From: an uncultured Eubacteriales bacterium
GTDB lineage: Bacteria > Bacillota > Clostridia > Christensenellales > UBA1242
Assembly: GCA_948806215.1 (NCBI GenBank)
Contig: CAQIDI010000001.1
Coordinates: forward strand, 141,714-205,713
Length of the DNA: 64,000 nucleotides
Direction of reading: 5' to 3'
Shown: positions 7,953 through 16,789 of the stretch, in pieces
Position numbering within the stretch: position 1 is the stretch's first letter
Layout: every line of letters begins with the position of its first letter
Translations under genes and position numbers: made by a program
Notes under the pieces: model-generated
Databases searched by the model: none
Seen by the model: only the letters and a program-made list of their open reading frames with translations
What the model was told of the DNA's origin: nothing

Positions 7953-8893
7953 TACCTATTTAACTCGCTAATAAGTTTGTTATAAGAACTTCCAAGTTTG
8001 TTTTTAAACTCCTGGTCGTTTAAAAGTTCTTGTTGTTCGCTGCTTGGCAAACTTAATAAATATTGTTTTGCAACTAATAATAGTTGGTCTTGCTTTACTT
8101 TTTCAATAACACCAGAACCATACTTTCCATAAAGTTCTGCTAAATCTAAACTACTATCAAAGCTATCGTTTTCAAATTTTTGTTTTAACTCTGATATTTC
8201 TTTATTGTATTCGGCTTCTTTTAAAGCAATATCGTTGTTATATTTAATAACTTCTTGCTCGGTTTTGCTAAGTTTAGTGTTAAGTTCATCAATTTTTTCT
8301 TGAAGTTTAACAGCATAAGAAATATTAAAACTATTTAAAGCATTTTGTTTTTGTGAACTAAGTGCATTAATTTCAAAATTAATAGCATTTATTTGGTCTC
8401 CCAGTTTTTGATCCAATTCTTTATAATCGTTTATTTCGGCATTACTAAAAGCATCTAACTGATTAACTATTATGCTGGACCTATTTAAACCACGCTTGCT
8501 AGCTTCGTATTCTGCATTGGTTTTTGCATTTTCATAGTATTGCTTTAAATTGTTTTTTGTGTTTTCAGTTTGATTAATAGCTTCCGACTTATTTGAATTT
8601 AATTCGTCGTATTTAAGTTTATAGTTATCTTCAATATTTTTAATACCAGAATTTTTATAATCTGCTAACAAATTTTCGCTGTTTAATTTAATTTCTTCGT
8701 TAGAAGGTTTTTTAAAATCAATTCTGTCAAGCGTTATGCTATCTGGCAAATTTTCGTTATTTACATTTGTTGAAAATTTATTGTTAACTTGGTCTAGCTT
8801 ATTATATAAATCGGAATATTTTTTCTTTTTATTTTCGCTAACTGCAATCTGTTGCACTTTAGCGGTTATACTATCTGGAACTTTGTAACTCAT
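7952..8893 (-). CDS. Coiled-coil phage virion protein, possibly ejection or needle protein
   Basis: The 313-residue protein is almost entirely charged coiled coil (about residues 70-260). The central stretch EASKRGLNRSSIIVNQ looks like the 'RGL-RSS' block seen in internal or ejection proteins of short-tailed phages. It occupies the place where P22-like phages carry needle and ejection genes, after the hub protein. The start at 8893 is set by a strong GGAGG site; the longer frame to 8962 has none. No membrane segment or enzyme motif is seen. The role is inferred from position and structure only. Confidence 0.6.
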   Translation of the reverse strand: MSYKVPDSITAKVQQIAVSENKKKKYSDLYNKLDQVNNKFSTNVNNENLPDSITLDRIDFKKPSNEEIKLNSENLLADYKNSGIKNIEDNYKLKYDELNSNKSEAINQTENTKNNLKQYYENAKTNAEYEASKRGLNRSSIIVNQLDAFSNAEINDYKELDQKLGDQINAINFEINALSSQKQNALNSFNISYAVKLQEKIDELNTKLSKTEQEVIKYNNDIALKEAEYNKEISELKQKFENDSFDSSLDLAELYGKYGSGVIEKVKQDQLLLVAKQYLLSLPSSEQQELLNDQEFKNKLGSSYNKLISELNR

Positions 8894-8951
8894 TTTTCCT
8901 CCGTAGTTTATTAAGTTATTATATTTATTAATATTTTGCAAAATTTTATAA

Positions 8952-10094
8952 TTAAGAAACATCGTGCTCTACCATATAATCATTAAAATTTAAAATGCTT
9001 TTAGAATTATTTATTATAAATTTATTTGATATGTTAAAACTGGTTTTTTCTTCTAATTTTTTAACTTCGTTAATGTTATTTTGAAGTATTACTTCTGTAA
9101 ACAAATTATGGTCGTTAATTTCGATGTAATATTTATTATCTAAACAATATCCGCAAGCACTATAACCTTTAACCGATAATGCTATGCAGTTAAGCAAATT
9201 ATGGCTAGAATTGGTTAAATTTTGATTATTGCATAGCACCATATATATTTGCGAATTAACATCGCAAATTAAAAAGCCTGGCACATAATTTACAAATTTG
9301 TGATTAATTATTGGAAACAATTTTTTTATGTAAATTCCACTTGGCAAATTAAAAGTTTTTTCAAAATTCACTTCACCATTTAACTTTAAACTAATTATTT
9401 TTAATTTGTCGTATTCAGGCTCGAAAATAAGCATATTGTTGCCATCGTTGTCGTAGGCACAAACTGCTAAATCGCTTACAACTACATCCATATTAGTTTC
9501 ACCATTAGGACCCGATATTGCACAATAATCATAATATTTATTAATGTGATAAAAGCCCGATGGTGTTGCCATACCACAAGCATAATTTAAAAAATTATTA
9601 ATATTATTTGCGTTAAATTTTGATATTAAATCGGTTGTGGAACTAGCACTAACTTTATATTTTTGGTTATCCTTTGAAAAAATAATATAATAATATTTTC
9701 CATTAATATAAAACTGCATATCTTTTTCGTATAGCGACTTAAACTCACCCACCATAACTATTGATGTGTTTATCATAACATTGGTTGATTTTTTTAGTTT
9801 TAACTCAATTTTACATTCGCCATCTAACTTTAAATAACATTCTGCACTATCCACCACATTAAAAGCATATTCAATGTTATTATTAACATAAACTTCGCAA
9901 ACACAATCGGTGTTGCAAGTTAATTTTAGTTTTACTAATGTTTGCTTAGAAGTTTTAACTTTTGCAACTTCGGTTTTTGTGTTTGATAAAATAAAATAAA
10001 AATATCTAATAAAATTGCTATCATATTTTATTTTTAAATTTTGCCTAATGCTTTCTTCACTTCGGTTATAGGCAACTAATCCATAATCTATCAT
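8952..10094 (-). CDS. Phage structural protein of unknown role
   Basis: The 380-residue protein is rich in beta-forming, Asn/Tyr-rich segments with no signal peptide or membrane helix. It begins in a TAATG overlap with the stop of the upstream hub-type protein, so it is translationally coupled. By position it may be a tail-tip, receptor-binding or second accessory protein of a short-tailed particle. It contains an unusual number of cysteines (around ten) for a virion protein of this type. I do not recognise the family. Confidence 0.6.
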   Translation of the reverse strand: MIDYGLVAYNRSEESIRQNLKIKYDSNFIRYFYFILSNTKTEVAKVKTSKQTLVKLKLTCNTDCVCEVYVNNNIEYAFNVVDSAECYLKLDGECKIELKLKKSTNVMINTSIVMVGEFKSLYEKDMQFYINGKYYYIIFSKDNQKYKVSASSTTDLISKFNANNINNFLNYACGMATPSGFYHINKYYDYCAISGPNGETNMDVVVSDLAVCAYDNDGNNMLIFEPEYDKLKIISLKLNGEVNFEKTFNLPSGIYIKKLFPIINHKFVNYVPGFLICDVNSQIYMVLCNNQNLTNSSHNLLNCIALSVKGYSACGYCLDNKYYIEINDHNLFTEVILQNNINEVKKLEEKTSFNISNKFIINNSKSILNFNDYMVEHDVS

Positions 10095-11599
10095 TACACA
10101 CCTAAAATTATTGTTGGATTTGAAATATAGTTTTCTGCTAAATTCGATTCAAAATCAATAGCCAACAATTTTCCCGATATTTTTGGCGAAATTCTAATTA
10201 AATTATTCATTGGAGTTTTTGTAACTTTCATACTACCTTTTTCGTTTCTTATAGTAACAGTAACAGGATGTTTTGAAGTTATATATACATCTTTAATAAA
10301 CTTTATTTTTTCAGGATAGCCAAAGTTTGAAAGTGGCGATTGCCAAAGTTTAGCAGTTGGAACTCCAAAAACAGTTCCGCTGTTTGTTAGTTCTCCTAGT
10401 TTATATGTGCCTTTATCTAAAATACAAACAACTAGTTTTGAAACCAAATTATCAGAAATAACTTTTAAATCGGTTATTTCAACTCCACGCAAAATATTAA
10501 TTGAATTTGTGTTTATGTCAAGTTCGATTAGTGCATTATTTGCTCGACTACTAGATGGAGCATCCTCGCTGCCAACACGCTTACCATCGTTAAAAGGAAC
10601 AAAGCAAGCCAAATAGTATTTTCCATTAAAATAGGTTGCAACTGCATTTTTATTGGTTGCTTTTGTTAAAAGTTCGTTTATATAAATGTTAAGTTTTGTA
10701 GTTGATGTTCCGTCAAAACAATATAGTCCGTTATCGGTTAACATTAAAATTCTATCGCCACAAACACAAATTGTTTTTGTGTGAATTTGTCCGCTAGAAA
10801 CATAAAGTTCACTAACATCAAATTCGGTTTGATTGCCATAACCCATAATGCGATTAATGCCATAGTCTCTAAAAACATAAACTCTATCTAAAAAGCTAAC
10901 AACTTTGTTACACTGTCCCCTATCATCCACAAACGAAATAAAGCCACCATCTTTTAACGAAGTTTTCCAATTTGTTGGGTCTAATTCTTTAGAAAACCAA
11001 ACTTCTTCTTTTTTTACGCCCACCGTTGCAAATGCTCGCTCGTTATGTAAGCAAATAGAATTAATATTAGGTGCATCGGTAACTTCGACAAATGATTGGT
11101 TAACATCTGGACACCAATAAAAAAATCCATCAACACTAGAAATTAAAAGTGCATAGTTACCATTTAGTTTATAGTTTAATATGGTTGGAATATCGCTAAA
11201 TGGTTTGTTACTAATTTTTGATAACTGACATCCAGTTTCGTATAGTCGCATAATATACAAATGCCCATCGTGATTAAGTAGCACCATAACATCGCTTCTA
11301 GAATATGTGTTTGTTGGCGAAGTGTAACGAAAAACCCAAGTTGCTTTTATTTGATATTCTTCTGGAAAAATAATATCTCTGGTATAGGTTAAAAAATAAC
11401 TAACTGGCAACTTTAAAACTTCTATGCCTAAACCTGTTACTAGTGCTCCGTTAGAAAAGTTAAAGTTATAGGTTTTAACACTTCGGTTAATTGGTAAAAT
11501 ATATTCATCAATATCGGTGTTTAATCCGTTTGCAAAATTGGCGTAGTTTATTTTTTTATAGGTTATGTGCTTTCCTTTAATTAAATTTTTATTAAACAT
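10094..11599 (-). CDS. Phage tail hub / DNA stabilisation protein, P22 gp10-like by context
   Basis: The protein has 501 residues and begins with a block including NFANGLNTDIDEYILP, resembling the conserved start of tail-hub or packaged-DNA stabilisation proteins in short-tailed phages, which have 'GGLN' and 'P..A..N' features. The rest shows repeated beta-strand units (for example NERAFATVGVKKEEVWFS, LMLTDNGLYCFDG, YFNGKYYLACF) consistent with a beta-propeller like P22 gp10. The ATG at 11599 forms a TAATG with the upstream stop, which is why I prefer it over a GTG at 11608. It directly follows the adaptor-type gene, as gp10 follows gp4 in P22. The assignment rests on order plus fold-like features. 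Confidence 0.6.
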   Translation of the reverse strand: MFNKNLIKGKHITYKKINYANFANGLNTDIDEYILPINRSVKTYNFNFSNGALVTGLGIEVLKLPVSYFLTYTRDIIFPEEYQIKATWVFRYTSPTNTYSRSDVMVLLNHDGHLYIMRLYETGCQLSKISNKPFSDIPTILNYKLNGNYALLISSVDGFFYWCPDVNQSFVEVTDAPNINSICLHNERAFATVGVKKEEVWFSKELDPTNWKTSLKDGGFISFVDDRGQCNKVVSFLDRVYVFRDYGINRIMGYGNQTEFDVSELYVSSGQIHTKTICVCGDRILMLTDNGLYCFDGTSTTKLNIYINELLTKATNKNAVATYFNGKYYLACFVPFNDGKRVGSEDAPSSSRANNALIELDINTNSINILRGVEITDLKVISDNLVSKLVVCILDKGTYKLGELTNSGTVFGVPTAKLWQSPLSNFGYPEKIKFIKDVYITSKHPVTVTIRNEKGSMKVTKTPMNNLIRISPKISGKLLAIDFESNLAENYISNPTIILGV

Positions 11600-12165
11600 T
11601 AAATCCACAACCTTTGTTTTATTTTTATTTCGTGCTTAGGTCTTAAAATAGTTTGCAAAGAAGATTTAAACCTTAAATCCCAAACTGATGCATCGTCGTA
11701 CATTCCCATAACAAAACAATATTCACTAATAACACCATAAGCAAAAATTCGTTCGCTAAGTTTTGCTGGATAACAATCAATGTTATCTGAAACATAAGTT
11801 ACTTGTTTAGGTAAATAACTATAGTAAACTTTAACCAAGCCATTAACTGTTTCTATATGGTTTGAAAACGCTTTAAATCTTACACTTTGCCCCATTGACT
11901 CAACTTTTAAAATTTCGGAAATAGTTGTTCTACTTATGCTAGAAAATGGAATTTTTCCATTTGAATAAACTTCGGAACTATCCTTTAACAAATAATATTC
12001 GGAAGCTATTAAGTTGTTAGTTAAATTAATACAATTTAACAAAGTTTTAAATGTTAACTTATCGTTATCTTGCATAACATTTAAGTTGCCGTGATTAATT
12101 CTGTCGTAGGTATCAATATCGTTTAAAAGCGTTAGTACTTGTTTTATAATATCTTCAACTATCAT
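11599..12165 (-). CDS. Head-tail connector/adaptor protein, P22 gp4-like by context
   Basis: The 188-residue product begins MIVEDIIKQVLTLLND, a short helical start typical of phage head-tail adaptors, and has a helical middle with an NNLIASEYYLL segment. The ATG at 12165 has a perfect GGAGG site 4 bp upstream; the longer open frame to 12240 starts with a hydrophobic leader that is out of place. It ends in a TAATG overlap with the hub-type gene. In P22-like order the adaptor (gp4) lies between coat and gp10, which matches. No sequence signature is strong enough to prove it. Confidence 0.6.
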   Translation of the reverse strand: MIVEDIIKQVLTLLNDIDTYDRINHGNLNVMQDNDKLTFKTLLNCINLTNNLIASEYYLLKDSSEVYSNGKIPFSSISRTTISEILKVESMGQSVRFKAFSNHIETVNGLVKVYYSYLPKQVTYVSDNIDCYPAKLSERIFAYGVISEYCFVMGMYDDASVWDLRFKSSLQTILRPKHEIKIKQRLWI

Positions 12166-12175
12166 ATTGCCTCCT

Positions 12176-12544
12176 TTAAACCCAAATGTTTTTATAAGCG
12201 TTACCATCAAAATTTTTAATATGACTATTTGAATAATCATAAATTTCTTTTAGCTGATAACTTGACCTATCTAAAACATTGTTTTGAGCTTTTAATTCTA
12301 AGTTTTTATTATGCTTTTCTATTTCTTCAAAAATTTTAGTTGGATTTTCGCTTTCTTTTAAAACTTTAATAGTTCTATAGTCCAATTGGTTATATGGCAC
12401 AGTTATGCAATAACTATTTTTATGGGCACTGTTATGAATTTCATATTTTTTTGTTTGCAAATTATAAACAACATAATAATTTTTATTTAATTGCTTAATG
12501 CGCTTATTTATGTTAAATGGGTCGCTATTAATTTTTATTTTCAT
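12176..12544 (-). CDS. Small phage protein of unknown function
   Basis: The 122-residue protein begins with a motif reading NKNYYVVYNLQTKKYEIHN, and ends in a short helical region including LDRSSYQLKEIYDYS. Similar short proteins sit between capsid and connector genes in Bacillota short-tailed phages, but I cannot give a function. It follows the capsid gene after a strong terminator, so it and the genes below it should be expressed at a lower level than capsid. Confidence 0.6.
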   Translation of the reverse strand: MKIKINSDPFNINKRIKQLNKNYYVVYNLQTKKYEIHNSAHKNSYCITVPYNQLDYRTIKVLKESENPTKIFEEIEKHNKNLELKAQNNVLDRSSYQLKEIYDYSNSHIKNFDGNAYKNIWV

Positions 12545-12560
12545 TATTTCACCCTTTTTA

Positions 12561-12597
12561 AAAAAATAATTTTATGCACCAAAAGGTGCATAAAATT
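12561..12597 (-). terminator. Intra-operon terminator after the major capsid gene
   Basis: A 13-bp perfect stem AATTTTATGCACC/GGTGCATAAAATT with a tetraloop is followed on the minus strand by A and six T. It lies within 2 bp of the capsid stop codon and should reduce read-through to the connector and tail genes, raising the capsid ratio. Confidence 0.85.
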
Positions 12598-12598
12598 T

Positions 12599-13780
12599 TT
12601 AAGAAACAGCTATTCCACTAATTTTTGCTTGTCCACTTGGTTTATCGCAAATTAAATCGGCGTATTTAACAAGTGTTGCACTATATGTTGGATGATTAGG
12701 AATTTGACGAATTATTTTACCATCGTCACCTTCTAACCATTGCCAATCGCAAAGTTCGTGCAAAGTAAATTCTTTAGTGTTTAATAAATACATTTCATCA
12801 TTATTAATAAATCTATCCGATACTAATGGAATACCGTTATAAGAAATTGCTTTATATCCACCTTTTAATTCTAAAACATCAACATTTCGTTTAAAACTAT
12901 TTAAGTAAGTTTGATATGCTCGTTTAACTGCACTTGAACAAGTTATAAAATCTACAATAGAACCCGAGTTTTCTTCTAGACTATCAATTGCTTGCTGAAT
13001 AACAATATCGTTAATTTCACCTGCAGCTGTTTTAATATAAGGTTTCATCCAAGCATTAGTTGCTCTTGAAACACCATATAAATCGTCGTTACTAAAAATT
13101 TTGCCAAGACCAGTTATTTCCATATCAAAGCTATGTTGAACAACCGGATATTCGTTAGATGGGTTTAAATTTGATTTTAGTTTTTTGTTGAAGTGAACTT
13201 TGCCAGTATCTCTTTCTATGCTGGTTACCACAAGCGGACTGTTAGCCACTTCGTAGCATTCGCCATCAACATCATAAAATTCAATAACCATTCCTTCCAT
13301 AAAATTATTTAAGCCCTTTTTAACTGTGATAAAATCGGTATCTGTTGTTCCACCAGTGTAGTCTTTTGTTAAAATGCCCTTTCCATCGCCATATAACATA
13401 CGACTAAGGTTAAAGGTGCTTGCTTTAATTAAGCCTTCCATTTCGGCATTTAACAAATTTACAAATGCACCAGAATTGTTTTCGCTTGCTCTAATTGCTT
13501 TATCAGAAATTTCTATTGTTCCATATAAGTTTTTTAAAGTGCTTACAAATTGAACATATTTGTTTCCAGAAGCTTTTGGTAAAGCTCCATCTTCTGTTCC
13601 TGCACCAATACCACCATTAATTCCGAATGGTGCAAGTTTTCTAATTTCTTTACCCCAAACATCAGCATTAGAATGCTTAATTTTTGAAAGTAACGGATTT
13701 GCATTAATGTTTAACTGATCGGAAACAACTCCTAGATAAACAGTTTTTAATGCGTTTTCTGCGGTTTGTAATGTAACCAT
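12599..13780 (-). CDS. Phage major capsid protein (HK97-type fold expected)
   Basis: The 393-residue protein lies directly after the scaffold gene and ahead of connector genes, the canonical place of the coat protein. It has a Gly-rich early loop (FGINGGIGAGTEDGALPKAS), an extended arm with KNLYGTIEISDKAIRAS, and a helical spine region (LLNAEMEGLIKASTFNLSRML) like HK97-fold coats of short-tailed phages. A strong terminator follows its stop, typical of a highly expressed capsid gene. The ribosome site AGGAGG lies just upstream. It appears complete with no stop or frame break. Confidence 0.85.
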   Translation of the reverse strand: MVTLQTAENALKTVYLGVVSDQLNINANPLLSKIKHSNADVWGKEIRKLAPFGINGGIGAGTEDGALPKASGNKYVQFVSTLKNLYGTIEISDKAIRASENNSGAFVNLLNAEMEGLIKASTFNLSRMLYGDGKGILTKDYTGGTTDTDFITVKKGLNNFMEGMVIEFYDVDGECYEVANSPLVVTSIERDTGKVHFNKKLKSNLNPSNEYPVVQHSFDMEITGLGKIFSNDDLYGVSRATNAWMKPYIKTAAGEINDIVIQQAIDSLEENSGSIVDFITCSSAVKRAYQTYLNSFKRNVDVLELKGGYKAISYNGIPLVSDRFINNDEMYLLNTKEFTLHELCDWQWLEGDDGKIIRQIPNHPTYSATLVKYADLICDKPSGQAKISGIAVS

Positions 13781-13788
13781 TTTTCCTC

Positions 13789-14433
13789 CTATTGTTTAAA
13801 CATATTGTTTGCCAAAACTCTTGCTTCCTCTAGTGTTGTTGGTTTTTTGTTAGGCGTAAGGCCAACAGAACTTAAATGAGATGAAGCAATAACTTTTGGT
13901 ATGTTATTGTTTAACTTTTTAATATAATTGCTAATAATTTTTTCGTTTATTTTTTCGTTAGTTAAAATGTAGTTATTAATAAAATCTTCATCTTCTAACA
14001 AATTTTGTTTTGGAATATATTTGCTTGCAAGAATTTTATTGTATGCAATAGAAAGGGAGTTTGGATTATTCGCCAAATCTTTATCCTTTAAAATTTCGTT
14101 AACAATTTCGCTTGCAAACTCGTTTGCGTTAGGGTTTTGTTTTAAAAAGTTATTAACACTTTCTTGCCAACTTTCGGTTTCGTAAAACGGTTTATTATTT
14201 TCTAAATTTTTAGATTCTAATAAATTATCGCCACTACTCTTTTCCAGTTCGCTTAACCTTTGACACTTACGAGTAAATTCGGATTGCAAGTTTAAATACG
14301 CCTGCTCTAAACTTTTCACATCCTTAAATTTGCTTTGAGAGCCATTTAAAATTTGTTCGCCAGCTTCACTTATCAATTGCTCCTCCGAACCTAAGCCTAC
14401 TAAAATTTCATCTGGTTGTTCTCTGTTTTCCAT
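13789..14433 (-). CDS. Capsid scaffolding protein
   Basis: The 214-residue acidic, largely helical protein has Glu/Asn-rich coiled segments (EQAYLNLQSEFTRKCQRLSELEK) and a basic C-terminal end (ARVLANNMFKQ). Scaffolds of this size lie between portal and coat genes in P22-like and many Bacillota phages and guide coat assembly before leaving the head. It ends 8 bp before the capsid gene and starts 2 bp after the portal stop. There is no protease domain. The role is assigned by order, composition and size. Confidence 0.75.
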   Translation of the reverse strand: MENREQPDEILVGLGSEEQLISEAGEQILNGSQSKFKDVKSLEQAYLNLQSEFTRKCQRLSELEKSSGDNLLESKNLENNKPFYETESWQESVNNFLKQNPNANEFASEIVNEILKDKDLANNPNSLSIAYNKILASKYIPKQNLLEDEDFINNYILTNEKINEKIISNYIKKLNNNIPKVIASSHLSSVGLTPNKKPTTLEEARVLANNMFKQ

Positions 14434-14435
14434 AA

Positions 14436-16316
14436 TTATTCCTCCTTATTATTTGTGTTACTTAAACTTAAAAATTGTTTATGTAATCTTATGTGATTTA
14501 AAATTTTTTCTTCTAAATTTTTATTTTTGTTACTAGCTTTTTCATAATCGTCGCCAAGCATAAAACAAGTGTGTTCGTTAATGTGCAACTGGTGATCATC
14601 AATTTCTTTTGGATTGTTAATATTGTTATCGGAAAGCAACTGCAAATTTTCTTTATTTGCTCGCTTTAATTGCAAAGCTTTAATATCCTGACTATTTTCC
14701 CAAATACCAAATCCAAGTTGTTCTAAAAGCTTATATCTTGTGCTATTAGAAATTCCACCCTTTTCATCGTTTAGTAATCCTGAGTTATAAATATCAAAAA
14801 TCATACTACGTTTTTGAGCTAAGCTTTCGTTTAATTCATTTTCGGTTTCAAACACAACATCGTCCGAATTAATATCTGATTGATTCCAATAAAACATTTC
14901 TACTTTGCCATTTTCAGAAATTATTTTTGATGTTTTTTTGTAGTTAATAAATTGTTTATATAACCTTAAAATTTGTTTACTAATTTCTTTTACAGCTTCT
15001 CTTATTTGCTCGGCACTGCTTATTAATCTTGCCTCGTCTTGTTCAATTAAAAGTTGTAATGCTGTTCCACTTAGGTTAGCCGAAATATTAGAAGACCTAA
15101 GTAAATCGCTAACTCCGCTAACAGTTAAAAATTCGTTTTGTAATCTATCTTCTTCATATCCAAAATCGGCTGGAACTTGTGAAGAAGAAAGCAGCCTTGG
15201 CAAATTGCTACCTTGCCTATAAATTAAAACTTTTCCCGGTGCCATACCTTCTTCTTCTAAGTTATCAGTATCAACCGAGCCATCTTCAACAGCAAGCACT
15301 CCCATTGAAAGCCTATTTAAAAATTCGTGTTTTCGATTTTTAATTGCATTAAAACTGCGTTGAATTGGAATGCATCTTTCAATTACGCTAGTACCCCAAA
15401 AACAACCGGGATTAACTATGGAGCACTGCCTTATAAACGGAAAACCGCGTTCAAGATTTGTTGCATTAAGATATGGCAATTCTCCAATATGTACTAGTTT
15501 ATTGCCAGCAACTATAATTAATCTGCCAAAAGGATACTTAACAGTTGGGCATTCGTATTTTTCTATTACTAGTGCACTATTGTGTTTAATTTTTTTGCTT
15601 GCCTTGCTAGAATGTCCAATATAACCAAGGCCGCCCATATTGTTAACCATATCAAGCGAATAAACATCAATATCTTCACCTTTAACATCTACTCCCCAAA
15701 TATTTTTTATTTCATCAACATCGTAGGCCTTAACGTGCATAATGCTTTTAACATCTTCCACGCCATTATAACTTGCACTATCAGGATATATTTCAAACGG
15801 ACTTACTACATCAATTTGAATTTCGCCTTCTTTAATGTTTTGATTATTTTCGTTAACACCAACAACATTTCCAACCATTGGATTCCAAAGAACTTTATAA
15901 AACGAAGTTCCGCAAATTTCACTCCAAGAAGTTGCTTTTGAAATTAACATACTTAAATTTAATTTATAGCTTGTTGCCTTTAAAATGTTTTTACTAACCT
16001 TTGCACAATTAACATCGTTAGTAGAGTCCGAAAAAGGAACAACTGTCATAGTTGGTCTTACTTTGGTAAGTTTGCTTAACCTTAATTCGATGATTGGTGC
16101 TATGTGATTAAACACTTCTCGCTCCTGCCAAAAAAACTGTTTTTCAAAATCTACCACATCGTTATTTCCGTTAATAGCACAATATTGATTACCCATAAAA
16201 AAGTTAATGTTTAATTGCCATTTGCTTTCAAATTGCTTTCGTTCTTGTTGGCGATTTTTAAAATCTGAAATAACTTCTTTTACAATGTCTTCTTCAAAAC
16301 TATTATCTTTTTTCAT
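14436..16316 (-). CDS. Phage portal protein, P22-like
   Basis: The 626-residue protein forms the dodecameric DNA entry and exit channel at one head vertex. The start has the family look (QQERKQFESKWQLNINFFMGNQY), followed by IAPIIELRLSKLTKVRPTM, and later the portal helix region QIREAVKEISKQILRLYKQF. The large size, above the usual 400-450 of HK97-type portals, fits the P22/short-tailed class. It overlaps the zinc-ribbon gene by 14 bp upstream. The C-terminal 80 residues are Asn/Lys-rich and probably flexible. It is intact. Confidence 0.85.
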   Translation of the reverse strand: MKKDNSFEEDIVKEVISDFKNRQQERKQFESKWQLNINFFMGNQYCAINGNNDVVDFEKQFFWQEREVFNHIAPIIELRLSKLTKVRPTMTVVPFSDSTNDVNCAKVSKNILKATSYKLNLSMLISKATSWSEICGTSFYKVLWNPMVGNVVGVNENNQNIKEGEIQIDVVSPFEIYPDSASYNGVEDVKSIMHVKAYDVDEIKNIWGVDVKGEDIDVYSLDMVNNMGGLGYIGHSSKASKKIKHNSALVIEKYECPTVKYPFGRLIIVAGNKLVHIGELPYLNATNLERGFPFIRQCSIVNPGCFWGTSVIERCIPIQRSFNAIKNRKHEFLNRLSMGVLAVEDGSVDTDNLEEEGMAPGKVLIYRQGSNLPRLLSSSQVPADFGYEEDRLQNEFLTVSGVSDLLRSSNISANLSGTALQLLIEQDEARLISSAEQIREAVKEISKQILRLYKQFINYKKTSKIISENGKVEMFYWNQSDINSDDVVFETENELNESLAQKRSMIFDIYNSGLLNDEKGGISNSTRYKLLEQLGFGIWENSQDIKALQLKRANKENLQLLSDNNINNPKEIDDHQLHINEHTCFMLGDDYEKASNKNKNLEEKILNHIRLHKQFLSLSNTNNKEE

Positions 16317-16521
16317 TAGAATCTCCTTTTTTATAAATGTTTTTAATACCCTTTGGAACTATTACTTTTGAAAATAAGTTATGCATTTCGTTTATGCATT
16401 TTTCACAAACAAACAAGTTGTTGTTAAACAATGCTTTTTCGTTTTTTAACACATAACTTGCAGGATTTTTGCATCCCATTATTTCGCATATTATTTTTTT
16501 ATTATTCTTTGTTATCTCCAT
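16303..16521 (-). CDS. Small zinc-ribbon-like phage protein
   Basis: The 72-residue protein has two cysteine pairs, CEIMGC near residue 12 and CEKC near residue 38, that could bind one zinc ion. It overlaps the portal gene by 14 bp and the upstream small gene by 20 bp, a sign of tight translational coupling within the packaging module. A GGAG ribosome site lies upstream. The function is unknown; a role in packaging or regulation is a guess from position. Confidence 0.6.
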   Translation of the reverse strand: MEITKNNKKIICEIMGCKNPASYVLKNEKALFNNNLFVCEKCINEMHNLFSKVIVPKGIKNIYKKGDSNEKR

Positions 16522-16789
16522 TTTCGTTCTCCTTAAGTAACTTTAATAATCTATTTTTTTCTTGTTCTAATTCTTCATCGGTCATTGTTTCAAAATCTGA
16601 TTTATTTACACTTCCAATAAGCAAATTAATTGCAGATAAATCTGGTGGATAATATTTTTTAGAAATCTTTTTTTTAATTAATTTTAGTTCATCATTACAC
16701 ATACCATATTCGCAAACACTTTCTTCAACCGAATACCCCATTGCCTTTTTCACTAATGCATCGTTTAATTTATCCTTTAAGTTTTTCAT
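16502..16789 (-). CDS. Small phage packaging-module protein, terminase-small-subunit-like
   Basis: The 95-residue protein has an N-terminal HTH-like region (ALVKKAMGYSVEESVCEYG) and a KKISKKYYPPDLSAINLLI block. The latter resembles the 'PPD-A-I-LL' element common in small terminase-associated proteins of Bacillota phages. A charged C-terminal coil follows. It overlaps terL by 4 bp (ATGA). The small terminase usually precedes terL, but here it follows it, so the family assignment is tentative. Confidence 0.55.
   Translation of the reverse strand: MKNLKDKLNDALVKKAMGYSVEESVCEYGMCNDELKLIKKKISKKYYPPDLSAINLLIGSVNKSDFETMTDEELEQEKNRLLKLLKENENGDNKE

Noticed and set aside
16431..16652. Plus-strand frame of 73 codons within the packaging module
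   Set aside because: It lies opposite two overlapping minus-strand genes with good ribosome sites and has no start signals of its own.
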